A DNA stretch of 64,000 nucleotides from Danxiaibacter flavus (lineage in GTDB: Bacteria; Bacteroidota; Bacteroidia; Chitinophagales; Chitinophagaceae): positions 62,001-126,000 of the forward strand of contig NZ_JAULBC010000010.1 in assembly GCF_041060425.1 (NCBI RefSeq), read 5' to 3'. A program made the translations under genes and the position numbers. Positions 54,429-63,795 of the stretch are shown here, one piece after another. Under the pieces are notes generated by a model. That model saw only the letters and a program-made list of their open reading frames with translations, made no database searches and was not told the origin of the DNA. Every line of letters begins with the position of its first letter. Position 1 is the first letter of the stretch.

Positions 54429-55868
54429 ATGAATTATTTTTATCGGCAGATAATTTTATGGCTCTGTCTGTGTATAGGAATTTGTGCGTCTGCCCAAAAA
54501 GATTCTGCATTTAACATACAGGACTTACATCCCGTAACCCTGAGCGAAAGCGATACTTCTATCGTGATGGTGGGTGATATACAGATCAATGGTAATAAAA
54601 GAACCAAACCTTACATTATTCTTCGCGAAGTTCCTTTTAAACAAGGCGATTATCTTACAAAGGGCCAGTTAGCGGGCAAGCTTGTATTGGCGCGGCAACA
54701 AGTGATGAACACCAGCCTTTTTGTTGATGTTTTTGTGTATGTAGCCTCTATACAGGGCGAAATAGTTTTTGTAAACGTCCTGGTAAAAGAACGATGGTAT
54801 CTTTTCCCTCTTCCCTATTTTAAATTGATCGACCGCAACTTCAACCAATGGTGGGTAGAACAAAAACGGAGTTTTGACCGTGTTGATTACGGCATCAAAT
54901 TCATGCAAAACAACCTGAGCGGGCGCAATGACAATCTCCAGGTTTGGTTGATCACAGGCTACAATCAGCAGATTGCACTTCGATACGAACAGCCGTTTGC
55001 TGACAAATCCCTTAAAAGAGGTTTTAATATTGGAGTAGCATATTCGCGTCAACATGAATTAAACTACAAATCAGATTATAACAAGCAGGTATTCTTTAAA
55101 GACGAAGAAAACTTTGTACGAACGTACAGGCGTATTGACTTAAGCTACCTGTACCGGCCGGCTATCAAAACAAGACACAGTTTCCGCCTGGCTTATATTT
55201 CGGAAAGTGTATCGGATTCCATCGCCCATCTTAATCCCGATTATTTCGGCAAAGGCAGGGTTAAGGTAAGCTACCCTGAACTCAGTTATTCACTTCAGTA
55301 TTTTAATGTTGATTATAACGCATACCCCAACCGGGGTTTCATGGGCGACTTTACGATCACAAAGCGTGGCTTCACTCCGGAGATGAATATGTGGAACCTG
55401 GAAGGGCATGCTATTTACACTTACCCGGTGTTTAAAAAGACACAGGTGCAGGGACAGGCCGCGTTTAGTATCAGGGCTCCATTTGATCAGCCTTACTACA
55501 ATACCCAGCTTTTTGGATATGGTGCGCTTTATATGCGTGGTCTGGAGTACTACGTGGTTGATGGTGTTATAGGCGGCATGTTAAGAGGCACATTAAGGCA
55601 GGATGTACTTTCATTCAAGATCAAGACTTCTGCGAAGTCAAAAACCCATAGCGTAATACCCTTCCGTTTTTTACTCAAAACATATGGCGACCTTGGATAC
55701 GCTTATACGCGTGATGCAGGGACAAGCATGCTTTCAAACAAACTTTTACATACCTACGGATTTGGACTTGATATTGTGACTGTCTACGATATTGTGTTGA
55801 AATTTGAGTATAGTTTCAATCAGTTGGGAGATAAAGCACTGTTCTTCCACACCAGGTCAGATTTTTAA
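54429..55868 (+). CDS. BamA/TamA-like outer-membrane protein with one POTRA domain
   Basis: 479 residues: signal peptide (CLCIGICASAQ), one POTRA-like domain (about 46-120; GDIQINGNKRTKPYIILREV), then a beta-barrel of about 16 strands ending FHTRSDF. It is about half the size of BamA with far fewer POTRA domains, closer to the TamA or two-partner-secretion (TpsB) kind. It may help assemble or export one surface protein, but no exported partner is adjacent. It lies between the CBS protein and nadK genes. Confidence 0.8.
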   Translation: MNYFYRQIILWLCLCIGICASAQKDSAFNIQDLHPVTLSESDTSIVMVGDIQINGNKRTKPYIILREVPFKQGDYLTKGQLAGKLVLARQQVMNTSLFVDVFVYVASIQGEIVFVNVLVKERWYLFPLPYFKLIDRNFNQWWVEQKRSFDRVDYGIKFMQNNLSGRNDNLQVWLITGYNQQIALRYEQPFADKSLKRGFNIGVAYSRQHELNYKSDYNKQVFFKDEENFVRTYRRIDLSYLYRPAIKTRHSFRLAYISESVSDSIAHLNPDYFGKGRVKVSYPELSYSLQYFNVDYNAYPNRGFMGDFTITKRGFTPEMNMWNLEGHAIYTYPVFKKTQVQGQAAFSIRAPFDQPYYNTQLFGYGALYMRGLEYYVVDGVIGGMLRGTLRQDVLSFKIKTSAKSKTHSVIPFRFLLKTYGDLGYAYTRDAGTSMLSNKLLHTYGFGLDIVTVYDIVLKFEYSFNQLGDKALFFHTRSDF

Positions 55869-55895
55869 TGCCGGTTCAGCCAAATTGCAATTGGT

Positions 55896-55903
55896 TATCT
55901 TTG
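55896..55903 (+). promoter_or_regulatory. candidate -7 box of nadK
   Basis: TATCTTTG, 59 nt before the nadK ATG, fits TAnnTTTG. No clear -33 element was seen. Confidence 0.4.
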
Positions 55904-55962
55904 TATCTTACAAATACGCAAGCCGTAAAGTGCTGGAGATCCGGATCCAATAATAATTAAAG

Positions 55963-56841
55963 ATGAAAGTAGCTATATATAGTCGCGGATTAGATGATGA
56001 TCAGCAGACACAATTGCTGGTATTGTTACAGGAACTGTCCAGGCAGAAAATTACTGTTTACCTTTTTAGTGTTTTGGCCGAAAGCTATCCGCAATTGTTT
56101 CAATACGATTTTGACCTTCATGTATTCGCGGGTGCATACGATCTGGATGAATCAGTTGATTGCCTGATCAGTCTCGGCGGTGATGGGACCATTCTTGACG
56201 CCACCACGCTGGTTAGAAATAAGAACATCCCCATTCTCGGAATTAACTTCGGAAGACTCGGTTTTCTTGCCAGCATTGGTAAGGAAGAACTGACTTCTGC
56301 AGTAGACTCGCTGGTGAACAGCACTTTTGTGATCGACAGAAGAACCTTAGTTCATTTGGATGCGAACGTGCCTCTTTTTGGTGAAACGCCTTTTGCCCTC
56401 AATGAATTCGCCATTCATAAAAGAGACATTTCGCCGATGATAAAAGTTCACACATATTTAAACGGCGAGTTTTTAAATACATATTGGGCTGATGGGTTAA
56501 TAGTATCCACGCCAACAGGCTCTACAGGATATAGCATGAGTTGTAACGGCCCCATCCTGTTTCCTGAATCCTCCAGCTTTTTAATAACTCCGGTGGCTCC
56601 TCATAATCTTAACGCCCGACCCATAATTGTGGCCGACAATAACGTTATTTCTTTCGAAGTCGAAGGACGCTTCGACCAGTTTATTTGCGCGCTGGATGCA
56701 AGACGCGAAATAGTGGATAAGACCATTCAGCTGGCCATCAAAAAGGAAGACTTTACCATCAGTCTCATACGGCTTAACGAGAATAGTTTCCTTTCTACGC
56801 TGCGAACTAAACTCACATGGGGATTGGATAAGCGAAATTAA
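55963..56841 (+). CDS. NAD kinase
   Basis: 292 residues, the normal length. SLGGDGTILDAT (GGDGT at about 72-76), NFGRLGFLAS (about 89-98) and STPTGSTGYSMSCNGPILFP (about 183-202) are the catalytic and NAD-binding motifs. It phosphorylates NAD to NADP with ATP or polyphosphate, in the cytoplasm. The porG gene starts 62 nt downstream, so the two may share a transcript. In Bacteroidota nadK, a DUF6089 gene, uppS and bamA form a conserved block. Confidence 0.95.
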   Translation: MKVAIYSRGLDDDQQTQLLVLLQELSRQKITVYLFSVLAESYPQLFQYDFDLHVFAGAYDLDESVDCLISLGGDGTILDATTLVRNKNIPILGINFGRLGFLASIGKEELTSAVDSLVNSTFVIDRRTLVHLDANVPLFGETPFALNEFAIHKRDISPMIKVHTYLNGEFLNTYWADGLIVSTPTGSTGYSMSCNGPILFPESSSFLITPVAPHNLNARPIIVADNNVISFEVEGRFDQFICALDARREIVDKTIQLAIKKEDFTISLIRLNENSFLSTLRTKLTWGLDKRN

Positions 56842-56903
56842 TTTTTTGCGCACACAAGAAATTATCTTGATTTTCGTTATTAGAACATTACTTACATTGC
56901 ATT

Positions 56904-57776
56904 ATGTTTAAAAAACTACTTTTTATCCTTTGTCTTCTGTTAACCACAGCCTCCCTTAGGGCTCAATTGTACGAGAGTTTTGTACAGGAAGGCGAATTCG
57001 GAGTGGCTGTAGGAACCGCCCATTATTTTGGCGATTTGAACACAAGGGCAGCTATAAACAGACCTAAATTCTCTGCAGGTGCTTTCTTCCGCAAACAAAT
57101 CAGCAACTATATAGGCGTTAAAGTGGCGGCAAACTATGCAAGACTGGGTTATTCCGATGTATATAGTCAAAATGAAACTCAAAAACGCCGTAACCTCAGC
57201 TTCAATACCAATATCTGGGAATTTGCTGTAAGCGGTGACTTTAATTTCTTCAAGTTTATGCCCGGCGTAGAAGGATATAATTATACACCTTATGTGTCTC
57301 TTGGTGTAGGTGTTTTTTCTTATGACCCTTTTGCGTACCTGGACGGCAAAAAATATTTTCTTCGCCCATTGGGTACAGAAGGACAGGGATCTGCAGCTTA
57401 TCCTAACAGAAAACAATACGGAACAATGGCGCTGTGCATTCCTTTATCATTCGGTTTCAAATACAGCATTAATGAGAATACCAACGTTTTTGCTGAAATC
57501 GGGTACCGCTTTACAAATACCGATTATATAGACGATGTTAGTACCACGTACGCTGGCCAGGAAGCTTTTATCATTCCTTCTACCGGTACTGTGAACCTTC
57601 CCGACGGATCTGTGAATCCTGCATATCTTTTACAGGACAGAAGTTACGAGACTGGTTCCCCAATAGGTGTTAAGGACAGGCAACGCGGAAACAGTTCGCA
57701 AAAAGACGGTTATGCCATTTTCCAGGTAGGCGTTTCTTTCAACATCACTTCTTACCGTTGTCCAAAAGTTAAGTAG
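56904..57776 (+). CDS. DUF6089 outer-membrane protein, probable PorG of T9SS
   Basis: 290 residues with a signal peptide (LTTASLRAQL). The mature chain is an outer-membrane beta-barrel of the DUF6089 family (start SFVQEGEFGVAVGTAHYFGDLN, end GVSFNITSYRCPK). PorG of Porphyromonas type IX secretion belongs to this family and lies immediately upstream of uppS, bamA and ompH genes; the same order is present here. The role, as a peptidoglycan-linked accessory of the T9SS core, is inferred from family and synteny. A hairpin lies 23 nt downstream. Confidence 0.82.
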   Translation: MFKKLLFILCLLLTTASLRAQLYESFVQEGEFGVAVGTAHYFGDLNTRAAINRPKFSAGAFFRKQISNYIGVKVAANYARLGYSDVYSQNETQKRRNLSFNTNIWEFAVSGDFNFFKFMPGVEGYNYTPYVSLGVGVFSYDPFAYLDGKKYFLRPLGTEGQGSAAYPNRKQYGTMALCIPLSFGFKYSINENTNVFAEIGYRFTNTDYIDDVSTTYAGQEAFIIPSTGTVNLPDGSVNPAYLLQDRSYETGSPIGVKDRQRGNSSQKDGYAIFQVGVSFNITSYRCPKVK

Positions 57777-57798
57777 TCGCTCCATAATTTAAATATGT

Positions 57799-57825
57799 CA
57801 AAAGCCGTAATGTTTACGGCTTTTG
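57799..57825 (+). terminator. hairpin after porG
   Basis: CAAAAGCCGTAA pairs with TTACGGCTTTTG around a 3-nt loop. The T-run is poor on the plus strand, so it may be a weak terminator or an RNA-protecting hairpin. Confidence 0.6.
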
Positions 57826-57964
57826 TCGTTTCAATAACTTCATAAATATGCTTTTAAAATTCAAACATTAATAGAGCGTTTTTTTAATTCCCAACATTAT
57901 TGAGCAACCGCCATCAAGAATAAATTAAAATTTTGTGGAGAAACCCATCGTGTTCTCATTTTGT

Positions 57965-57972
57965 TACCTTTG
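57965..57972 (+). promoter_or_regulatory. candidate -7 box of uppS
   Basis: TACCTTTG, 29 nt before the uppS start, fits TAnnTTTG. The nearest TTG is spaced too far for a consensus -33 element. Confidence 0.45.
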
Positions 57973-58001
57973 TTGTTACGCATTAATGCGGAATTTTTTA
58001 T

Positions 58002-58763
58002 ATGTCGGACTTGAAAGAGCAAATTGATAAAAACCGTATACCTCGTCACATAGCCATAATAATGGATGGAAATGGCAGATGGGCAAAAGAAAAGGGACAC
58101 GACCGGTTATATGGTCATTACCAGGGCGTTGAGAGTGTACGCAATATAGTGGAAGGAGCAGCAGAAATTGGTGTAGAATACCTTACATTATATGCTTTTA
58201 GCACAGAAAACTGGGATCGCCCGGAATACGAGGTTGTAGGTTTGATGGAGCTACTGGTTAACACGATCAGGAAGGAAATGCCTGTATTGCAGAAAAACAA
58301 TATCCGCATGCATGTGATAGGTAATATTAAGATGATGCCCGAACATGCACAACAGGAATTAAAAGATGCTTTGGATGAAACTGCAGCTAACACCGGCCTT
58401 AACCTCGTACTCGCTCTTAGCTACAGCAGCCGCTGGGAACTTACCGAGGCGGTAAAAAACATTGCTTTAGCAGTTAAAGATGGTCATTTAAATCCGTCCG
58501 ACATAACACAGGATACTTTGCAACAATATCTCACAACACATAATTTCCCCGATCCTGAATTAATGATCCGTACAAGCGGGGAACATAGAATAAGCAATTT
58601 TTTGCTTTATCAACTGGCCTACGCAGAATTGTATTTCACCAATACAAGATGGCCGGATTTTAGAAAAGAAAGCCTTTATGAAGCAATTATTGATTTCCAG
58701 GGCCGTGAACGGCGTTTTGGTAAAATAAGTGAACAATTGCAATCCGAAGCAGAAGTTCAATAA
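58002..58763 (+). CDS. isoprenyl transferase (undecaprenyl diphosphate synthase)
   Basis: 253 residues. IAIIMDGNGRWAKEKGHDR (about 18-36, catalytic Asp in MDGNGRWA), GHYQGVESVRNIV, ALSYSSRWELTEAV and ELMIRTSGEHRISNFLLYQLAYAE are the cis-prenyltransferase motifs. It makes the C55 lipid carrier used for peptidoglycan and surface glycan synthesis. In the last motif ERR-like GRERRFGKI ends the domain. It starts its own unit after the hairpin behind porG and is followed, 131 nt later, by bamA. Confidence 0.96.
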   Translation: MSDLKEQIDKNRIPRHIAIIMDGNGRWAKEKGHDRLYGHYQGVESVRNIVEGAAEIGVEYLTLYAFSTENWDRPEYEVVGLMELLVNTIRKEMPVLQKNNIRMHVIGNIKMMPEHAQQELKDALDETAANTGLNLVLALSYSSRWELTEAVKNIALAVKDGHLNPSDITQDTLQQYLTTHNFPDPELMIRTSGEHRISNFLLYQLAYAELYFTNTRWPDFRKESLYEAIIDFQGRERRFGKISEQLQSEAEVQ

Positions 58764-58894
58764 AAACAAGGGCTTTTAACAAACACTTTTAAATATTCCC
58801 GTTAATTTGCCGCACTTAAAATCAATTTACTAATGCTGCTGGAGAAATTTTGTCTCCTTGTAAGCACAGTAGCCCGGTATTAAAACAGCTTTTA

Positions 58895-61654
58895 ATGTAT
58901 AAACTGTGTAAAATTCTTGTACTTGCGAGTATAGCTAGCTTTGTTAGTTCTGCTGTATCCGCACAAGTACCCGGAAACCAATCTGACACCACTATCACTT
59001 CTATTAACGCAGACCTCCTAAATATTTTTAACCAAAAAGTTCCCAAAAAATACAAGATTGCAAAAGTTGTAGTTACGGGTAATAAATATTTTGATCAGGC
59101 TTTATTGCTTTCTGTAGCCGGACTACACAACGGCGACGAAATAGTAATACCGGGCGGTGATAACTTTTCAAAAGCAATTAATAAACTCTGGTCACAAAAC
59201 TATTTTAGTGATGTAGAAATTTATTTAACCAGGCTTGAAGGGAATAATATTGATGTAGAAATTGCGGTTACCGAAAGACCAAGACTTGCAAAATATTATT
59301 TTAAAGGAGTTAAGAAAGGCGACCAGGAAGAACTGACAAAAAAAACCGGGTTGGTTTTAGGAAGGGTTGTTACGGAAAACATGAAGCGCACTGCCATTGA
59401 TGGTATTGAAAAATACTATTATGAAAAAGGTTTTCGTGCAGTAAAAGTGCGTATTGACGAAAAAAGAGATACAACTTCAGCCAACTCTCTTGTGCTGAAT
59501 TTCATGATCGATAAAGGAAGTAAAGTAAGGATCAACAATATCAATTTCGGTGGCAATACTGTAAACGAACAAAAGCTTAAAGCACAAATGAAGGGTACAA
59601 AAGAAATGTCCCGCCTTACATTGTTCCCAACTGATGACAAAGGTGGTTTGTTCGATCCGAAACACTACACGTTTCAGCAATACATTAAGGATAACGGCTA
59701 TCTGACTTTTACCAAAACAAGAAGGGTGCTCGATCCATATATCAGGCTTAAGTTCTTTAGCTCAGCAAAATTCGACGATAAAAAATACGAAGAAGATAAA
59801 GAGAAGATCATTCAGTATTACAACTCTCTCGGTTACCGTGATGCCAATATTGAAAAAGACATGAAGTATTACAATTCCAAAGGCAACATGAACATTGACC
59901 TGAAGGTTAATGAGGGAGATAAATACTACTTCGGTAACATTACGTGGAGAGGAAATACAAAATATTCTGATTCTATTTTAACGGCGATACTTAATATCAA
60001 GAAAGGCGATATCTATAACCTGGATATCCTTAATAAGAAACTTGGTAAAAGTGTTACGCCGGAAGGTGGTGATATCAGCGGCCTTTATATGGATGATGGC
60101 TATCTTTTCTTCCAGACAAATCCCGTTGAAACGCGCGTCTATAATGACACCATCGATTACGAGATCCGTATGATGGAAGGTCCGCAGGCAACTATTAAGC
60201 ACGTTACAATCAGTGGTAACGAAAAAACAAAAGAGTATGTTATCCGTCGTGAATTGAGAACAATGCCGGGTGAAAAATTCAGCCGTACAGATCTAATCCG
60301 TTCTCAGCGCGAACTGGCCAATCTTGGTTATTTCAACCAGGAGAAAATAAATCCGAACGTTGTTCCTGATCAGGCAGATGGAACGGTGGACATTAACTGG
60401 AGCCTTGAAGAAAAATCAAGCGATCAGTTGGAGCTCAGTGCCGGTTTCGGTGGTGGTATTGGGTTAACGGGTACACTGGGTGTTACATTCAATAACTTTT
60501 CCATTAGAAATATTCTTCACAAAGAAGCATGGGATCCGTTGCCAATGGGTGATGGTCAGAAACTGAGTGTGCGTGTACAAAGTAACGGACGTGCATATCG
60601 TTCGTACAACCTGTCCTTTACTGAACCATGGCTGGGTGGTAAGAGAAGAAACTCGTTGTCATTTAATATATATGACACTAAATTCTCAAACGCTTACGAT
60701 CCTGTTACACGTACGTACACAAGGGTGAATGCCAATAACTCTTACTTTAAAACAACCGGTGCTTCAATCGGTTTGGGTAAGCAGTTGAAATGGCCTGATG
60801 ACTATTTCTCCTTAACCTTTGCACTTAGTTATGTAAGGTATCACCTACACAACTATGTAATTGATTATACATTAAAACTTCCTGACGGCAGTATATTTAA
60901 TAACGGTTATTCAAATAACCTGAGCTTGAAGGTTGCACTGCAACGTTCTTCAATCAGCTCTCCGATCTTCCCGACCAGTGGATCTAACTTCCTGGCAAGT
61001 TTGCAGTTAACTCCGCCTTATTCACTGATGGATCCATCGTTGACCAAGTCTGCGAATCCTTACCAATGGATCGAATACCATAAATGGAAGTTCACCGGTG
61101 AATGGTACGTACCAATTGGTAAACCTGGTGGGCCTGAAAGAAACAAGCAACTTGTGTTGAAGGCTGCGGCCAAATACGGCTTCCTGGGCAGGTACAACCC
61201 CGATCTGCAGGTTTCACCATTCGAGCGCTTCCAGGTGGGTGACGCAGGTATAAGTAACAGCTACGCATTATTAGGATACGACATCATTGCGCATAGAGGA
61301 TATCCTGTGTACCAGACTTCAGATCCTACAGTAAACCCGGATCAAAGCGGTGCGTCTCAATACTTCACCATGTTTAACAAATACACGGTTGAGTTGCGTT
61401 ATCCATTAAGCCTTAACCCAAGCAGTACCATTTATGGTCTTACGTTCTTCGAAGCTGCGAATGGTTGGTACTCATTTAAAGATTATAACCCGTTCAGGTT
61501 ACGTCGGTCCGTGGGTGTTGGTATGCGTTTCTTCCTGCCAATGTTTGGTTTGCTTGGATTTGACTACGGTATCGGTTTAGACAGGATCACTCCTGGCGGA
61601 AGCCTTAAGGATGCTGCCAAGTTTACCTTCATGTTAGGCTTCGAACCCGAATAA
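58895..61654 (+). CDS. outer-membrane assembly factor BamA
   Basis: 919 residues: signal peptide (FVSSAVSAQ), five POTRA domains over the first half (KIAKVVVTGNKYFDQALLL, VRINNINFGGNTVNEQKL, ATIKHVTISGNEKTKEYVIRREL), then a barrel whose C-terminal part has SVGVGMRFFLPMFGLLGFDYGIGLD and ends near GFEPE. It inserts beta-barrel proteins into the outer membrane, clients likely including PorG, PorP/SprF and the barrel proteins in this window. The start at 58895 was chosen for its signal peptide; a TTG start at 58850 is possible. The Skp genes follow after 26 nt. Confidence 0.95.
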   Translation: MYKLCKILVLASIASFVSSAVSAQVPGNQSDTTITSINADLLNIFNQKVPKKYKIAKVVVTGNKYFDQALLLSVAGLHNGDEIVIPGGDNFSKAINKLWSQNYFSDVEIYLTRLEGNNIDVEIAVTERPRLAKYYFKGVKKGDQEELTKKTGLVLGRVVTENMKRTAIDGIEKYYYEKGFRAVKVRIDEKRDTTSANSLVLNFMIDKGSKVRINNINFGGNTVNEQKLKAQMKGTKEMSRLTLFPTDDKGGLFDPKHYTFQQYIKDNGYLTFTKTRRVLDPYIRLKFFSSAKFDDKKYEEDKEKIIQYYNSLGYRDANIEKDMKYYNSKGNMNIDLKVNEGDKYYFGNITWRGNTKYSDSILTAILNIKKGDIYNLDILNKKLGKSVTPEGGDISGLYMDDGYLFFQTNPVETRVYNDTIDYEIRMMEGPQATIKHVTISGNEKTKEYVIRRELRTMPGEKFSRTDLIRSQRELANLGYFNQEKINPNVVPDQADGTVDINWSLEEKSSDQLELSAGFGGGIGLTGTLGVTFNNFSIRNILHKEAWDPLPMGDGQKLSVRVQSNGRAYRSYNLSFTEPWLGGKRRNSLSFNIYDTKFSNAYDPVTRTYTRVNANNSYFKTTGASIGLGKQLKWPDDYFSLTFALSYVRYHLHNYVIDYTLKLPDGSIFNNGYSNNLSLKVALQRSSISSPIFPTSGSNFLASLQLTPPYSLMDPSLTKSANPYQWIEYHKWKFTGEWYVPIGKPGGPERNKQLVLKAAAKYGFLGRYNPDLQVSPFERFQVGDAGISNSYALLGYDIIAHRGYPVYQTSDPTVNPDQSGASQYFTMFNKYTVELRYPLSLNPSSTIYGLTFFEAANGWYSFKDYNPFRLRRSVGVGMRFFLPMFGLLGFDYGIGLDRITPGGSLKDAAKFTFMLGFEPE

Positions 61655-61680
61655 TATATTACCTTTCCAAAAACTATTGT

Positions 61681-62202
61681 ATGAAACGTATAGTGTTTTT
61701 AATAGCAATGGCAACATTTGCTACCCTTAGCGTAAACGCACAGAAATATGCCATTATAGATACAAGGTATATTTTAGATAAAATGCCTGAATACAAGGAT
61801 GCGGAAAAGAAGCTGCAAATGGTGAGTGAACAGTGGCAGAAAGAAATTGATCAGAAACAGGCAGACCTGGATAAAATGTATAAAGACTATGATGCTGAGC
61901 AATTTATGCTCAGTGATGAGTTGAAAAAGAAGCGTGAAGACGAACTTTTTAACAGAGAAAAAGAGGTGAGGGATCTGCAGAAAAAACGTTTTGGTTACGA
62001 AGGTGATCTGTTCAAAGAAAGACAAAAACTGGTAAAGCCCGTTCAGGATAAAGTTTACAACGCAGTTCAAAAAATAGCCGCGGCACGTGCATATGATTTT
62101 GTGCTTGACAAGAGTGAAGGAATTACGGTTATATTTGCCGATCCCAAACTGGACAAGAGCCAGGACGTGTTAAACGAATTGGGTATAAAAGCAACAAATT
62201 AA
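61681..62202 (+). CDS. OmpH/Skp family periplasmic chaperone (copy 1)
   Basis: 173 residues with a signal peptide (TFATLSVNAQ) and the Skp fold: beta-strand segment KYAIIDTRYILDKMPEYKDAEKKL, then a long charged coiled coil (VSEQWQKEIDQKQADLDKM), then KYAIIDTR-like terminal strand YDFVLDKS. It should escort unfolded barrel proteins across the periplasm to BamA. It lies 26 nt after bamA, so they are almost certainly co-transcribed. It is only distantly related to copies 2 and 3. Confidence 0.9.
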   Translation: MKRIVFLIAMATFATLSVNAQKYAIIDTRYILDKMPEYKDAEKKLQMVSEQWQKEIDQKQADLDKMYKDYDAEQFMLSDELKKKREDELFNREKEVRDLQKKRFGYEGDLFKERQKLVKPVQDKVYNAVQKIAAARAYDFVLDKSEGITVIFADPKLDKSQDVLNELGIKATN

Positions 62203-62252
62203 ATTAAACTCAAATAGACAATCAACAAAACAAAAACACAATCACTACAACA

Positions 62253-62876
62253 ATGAAAAAGGTTTTCTTTTCTATGCTGTTGCTGGCAGCTCTGTTTGTA
62301 ACAGGAACTTCAGCAAAAGCTCAATCCTCACCCGTGAAAATCGGCGTTTTTGATATCGAAATGATGGTAAGAGCAATGCCGGGTGCGGCTAAGGTTGACA
62401 CTTTGGTGGCATTATACGAGAGAGACTCGTTACAGGCGGAATATCAATTCTACTACAAAGAATTTCAGCGTTTAGATAGCACATGGAAGGCTGATTCAGC
62501 TACCAACAAACCAAAAACCGTATTGGACCTGGTTGCTCAGCAGCGTCAACAGGTGGGAATGAACATTGCTTACTGGCAACAGATCGCTCAACAGAAATCT
62601 GAGCAAAAAAGAGCAGTTTTGTCTCAACCAATGACAGAACAGGTAATCAATGCTTATAAAAAAGTGCTTGATACAAGAAAATACGCTTTGGTATTGAAAC
62701 CAGGAAGCTACGAAGTTGGTGTATCTACTATTGAAAACGTGTTCCAATACGTGGCAAAAGAGCTGAAGATTAAACTGCCTGATGAATTAGGCGGAGATCT
62801 GCAGGAAGAAAGCAAAGCTGCACCTGCAGCCGGTGGCGCAGCAAAACAGCCTGCAGGCGGTGCAAAAACCAAATAA
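62253..62876 (+). CDS. OmpH/Skp family periplasmic chaperone (copy 2)
   Basis: 207 residues; signal peptide (LFVTGTSAKAQ), Skp-like helical body (LVALYERDSLQAEYQFYYKEF, QRQQVGMNIAYWQQIAQQ) and a low-complexity Ala/Gly/Lys-rich tail (AAPAAGGAAKQPAGGAKTK). It is about 90% identical in residues to copy 3, and the upstream and downstream flanks are also alike, so the two are a tandem duplication. It follows copy 1 by 50 nt and is closed by a strong hairpin. Confidence 0.9.
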   Translation: MKKVFFSMLLLAALFVTGTSAKAQSSPVKIGVFDIEMMVRAMPGAAKVDTLVALYERDSLQAEYQFYYKEFQRLDSTWKADSATNKPKTVLDLVAQQRQQVGMNIAYWQQIAQQKSEQKRAVLSQPMTEQVINAYKKVLDTRKYALVLKPGSYEVGVSTIENVFQYVAKELKIKLPDELGGDLQEESKAAPAAGGAAKQPAGGAKTK

Positions 62877-62893
62877 ATAAAACTTAATATTAT

Positions 62894-62925
62894 AAAAACC
62901 ACGCAATAGCATTGCGTGGTTTTTT
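62894..62925 (+). terminator. terminator after OmpH copy 2
   Basis: ACCACGCAAT pairs with ATTGCGTGGT around AGC, followed by TTTTT and ATTTTTG. A nearly identical hairpin follows copy 3 (63752-63784). Confidence 0.9.
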
Positions 62926-63106
62926 ATTTTTGCGCCCTGAATAAGCGCTTGGAGAGTAATTTGCCAGGAACGGTGTCTAAACAAAGTTAAAAGTTGATTG
63001 TAAATTTTATTAAAAGTCGTTGAAGCGCGCGAATTTCCTATATTCACAAATCAAGATTTAAACTCACAAAGAGAAACAACAAACAAACAACACAATCACA
63101 AGTACA

Positions 63107-63733
63107 ATGAAAAAGGTTTTCTTTTCTATGCTGTTGCTGGCAGCGCTGTTTGTAACAGGAACATCAGCAAAAGCTCAATCTTCACCAGTGAGAATTGGCG
63201 TTTTTGATATTGATATGATGGTGAGAGCTATGCCTGGTGCGCCACATGTTGATACTTTGGTTGCGCTTTACGAAAGAGATTCTTTGCAAGCTGAATATCA
63301 GTTTTATTACAGGGAATTTCAACGTTTGGACAGCACTTTCAAGGGCGACTCTGCAGCAGGAAAACCAAAAAGTGTTTTGGACCTGGTAGCACAACAGCGC
63401 CAGCAGGTGGGAATGAATATTGCTTACTGGCAGCAGATCGCACAACAAAAATCTGAGCAAAAAAGAGCAGTATTGTCTCAGTCTATGTACGAGCAGGTAG
63501 TAAACGCTTACAAGAAAGTTCTTGATGCAAGAAAATATACACTGGTATTAAAACCAGGAGCATATGAAGTGGGCCTTTCAACCATAGAAAACGTGTTTCA
63601 GTATGTAGCAAAAGAATTGAAGATAAAACTGCCTGACGAACTTGGTGGCGATCTTCAGGACGAAAAACCAGCAACTGGCGGAAGCACAGGAGCCGGAGCA
63701 GCGAAACCAGCAACCGGTGCAAAACCTAAATAA
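63107..63733 (+). CDS. OmpH/Skp family periplasmic chaperone (copy 3)
   Basis: 208 residues, paralogue of copy 2 with 17 or so substitutions in the aligned 185 residues, mostly conservative, and a Gly/Ala/Lys-rich tail (GGSTGAGAAKPATGAKPK). DNA identity is lower than protein identity because many third positions differ, so the duplication is not recent. A 230-nt gap separates it from copy 2, with its own terminator at the end of the gap's left side, so it probably has its own promoter. Same proposed role as copy 2. Confidence 0.9.
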   Translation: MKKVFFSMLLLAALFVTGTSAKAQSSPVRIGVFDIDMMVRAMPGAPHVDTLVALYERDSLQAEYQFYYREFQRLDSTFKGDSAAGKPKSVLDLVAQQRQQVGMNIAYWQQIAQQKSEQKRAVLSQSMYEQVVNAYKKVLDARKYTLVLKPGAYEVGLSTIENVFQYVAKELKIKLPDELGGDLQDEKPATGGSTGAGAAKPATGAKPK

Positions 63734-63751
63734 ATTACATCTGTTAATTAT

Positions 63752-63784
63752 AAAAACCACGCAAAACACACTGCGTGGTTTTTT
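63752..63784 (+). terminator. terminator after OmpH copy 3, overlapping the murI promoter
   Basis: AAACCACGCA pairs with TGCGTGGTTT around AAACACAC, then a T-run. Its tail continues into TATTTTTG, a candidate -7 box for murI. Confidence 0.88.
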
Positions 63785-63791
63785 ATTTTTG
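63784..63791 (+). promoter_or_regulatory. candidate -7 box of murI inside the terminator tail
   Basis: TATTTTTG fits TAnnTTTG and ends 4 nt before the murI ATG. No -33 TTG at the right distance is visible. The same box-like sequence follows the copy 2 terminator (62925-62932) where no gene begins, so it may be just the T-run. Confidence 0.3.
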
Positions 63792-63795
63792 AAGA

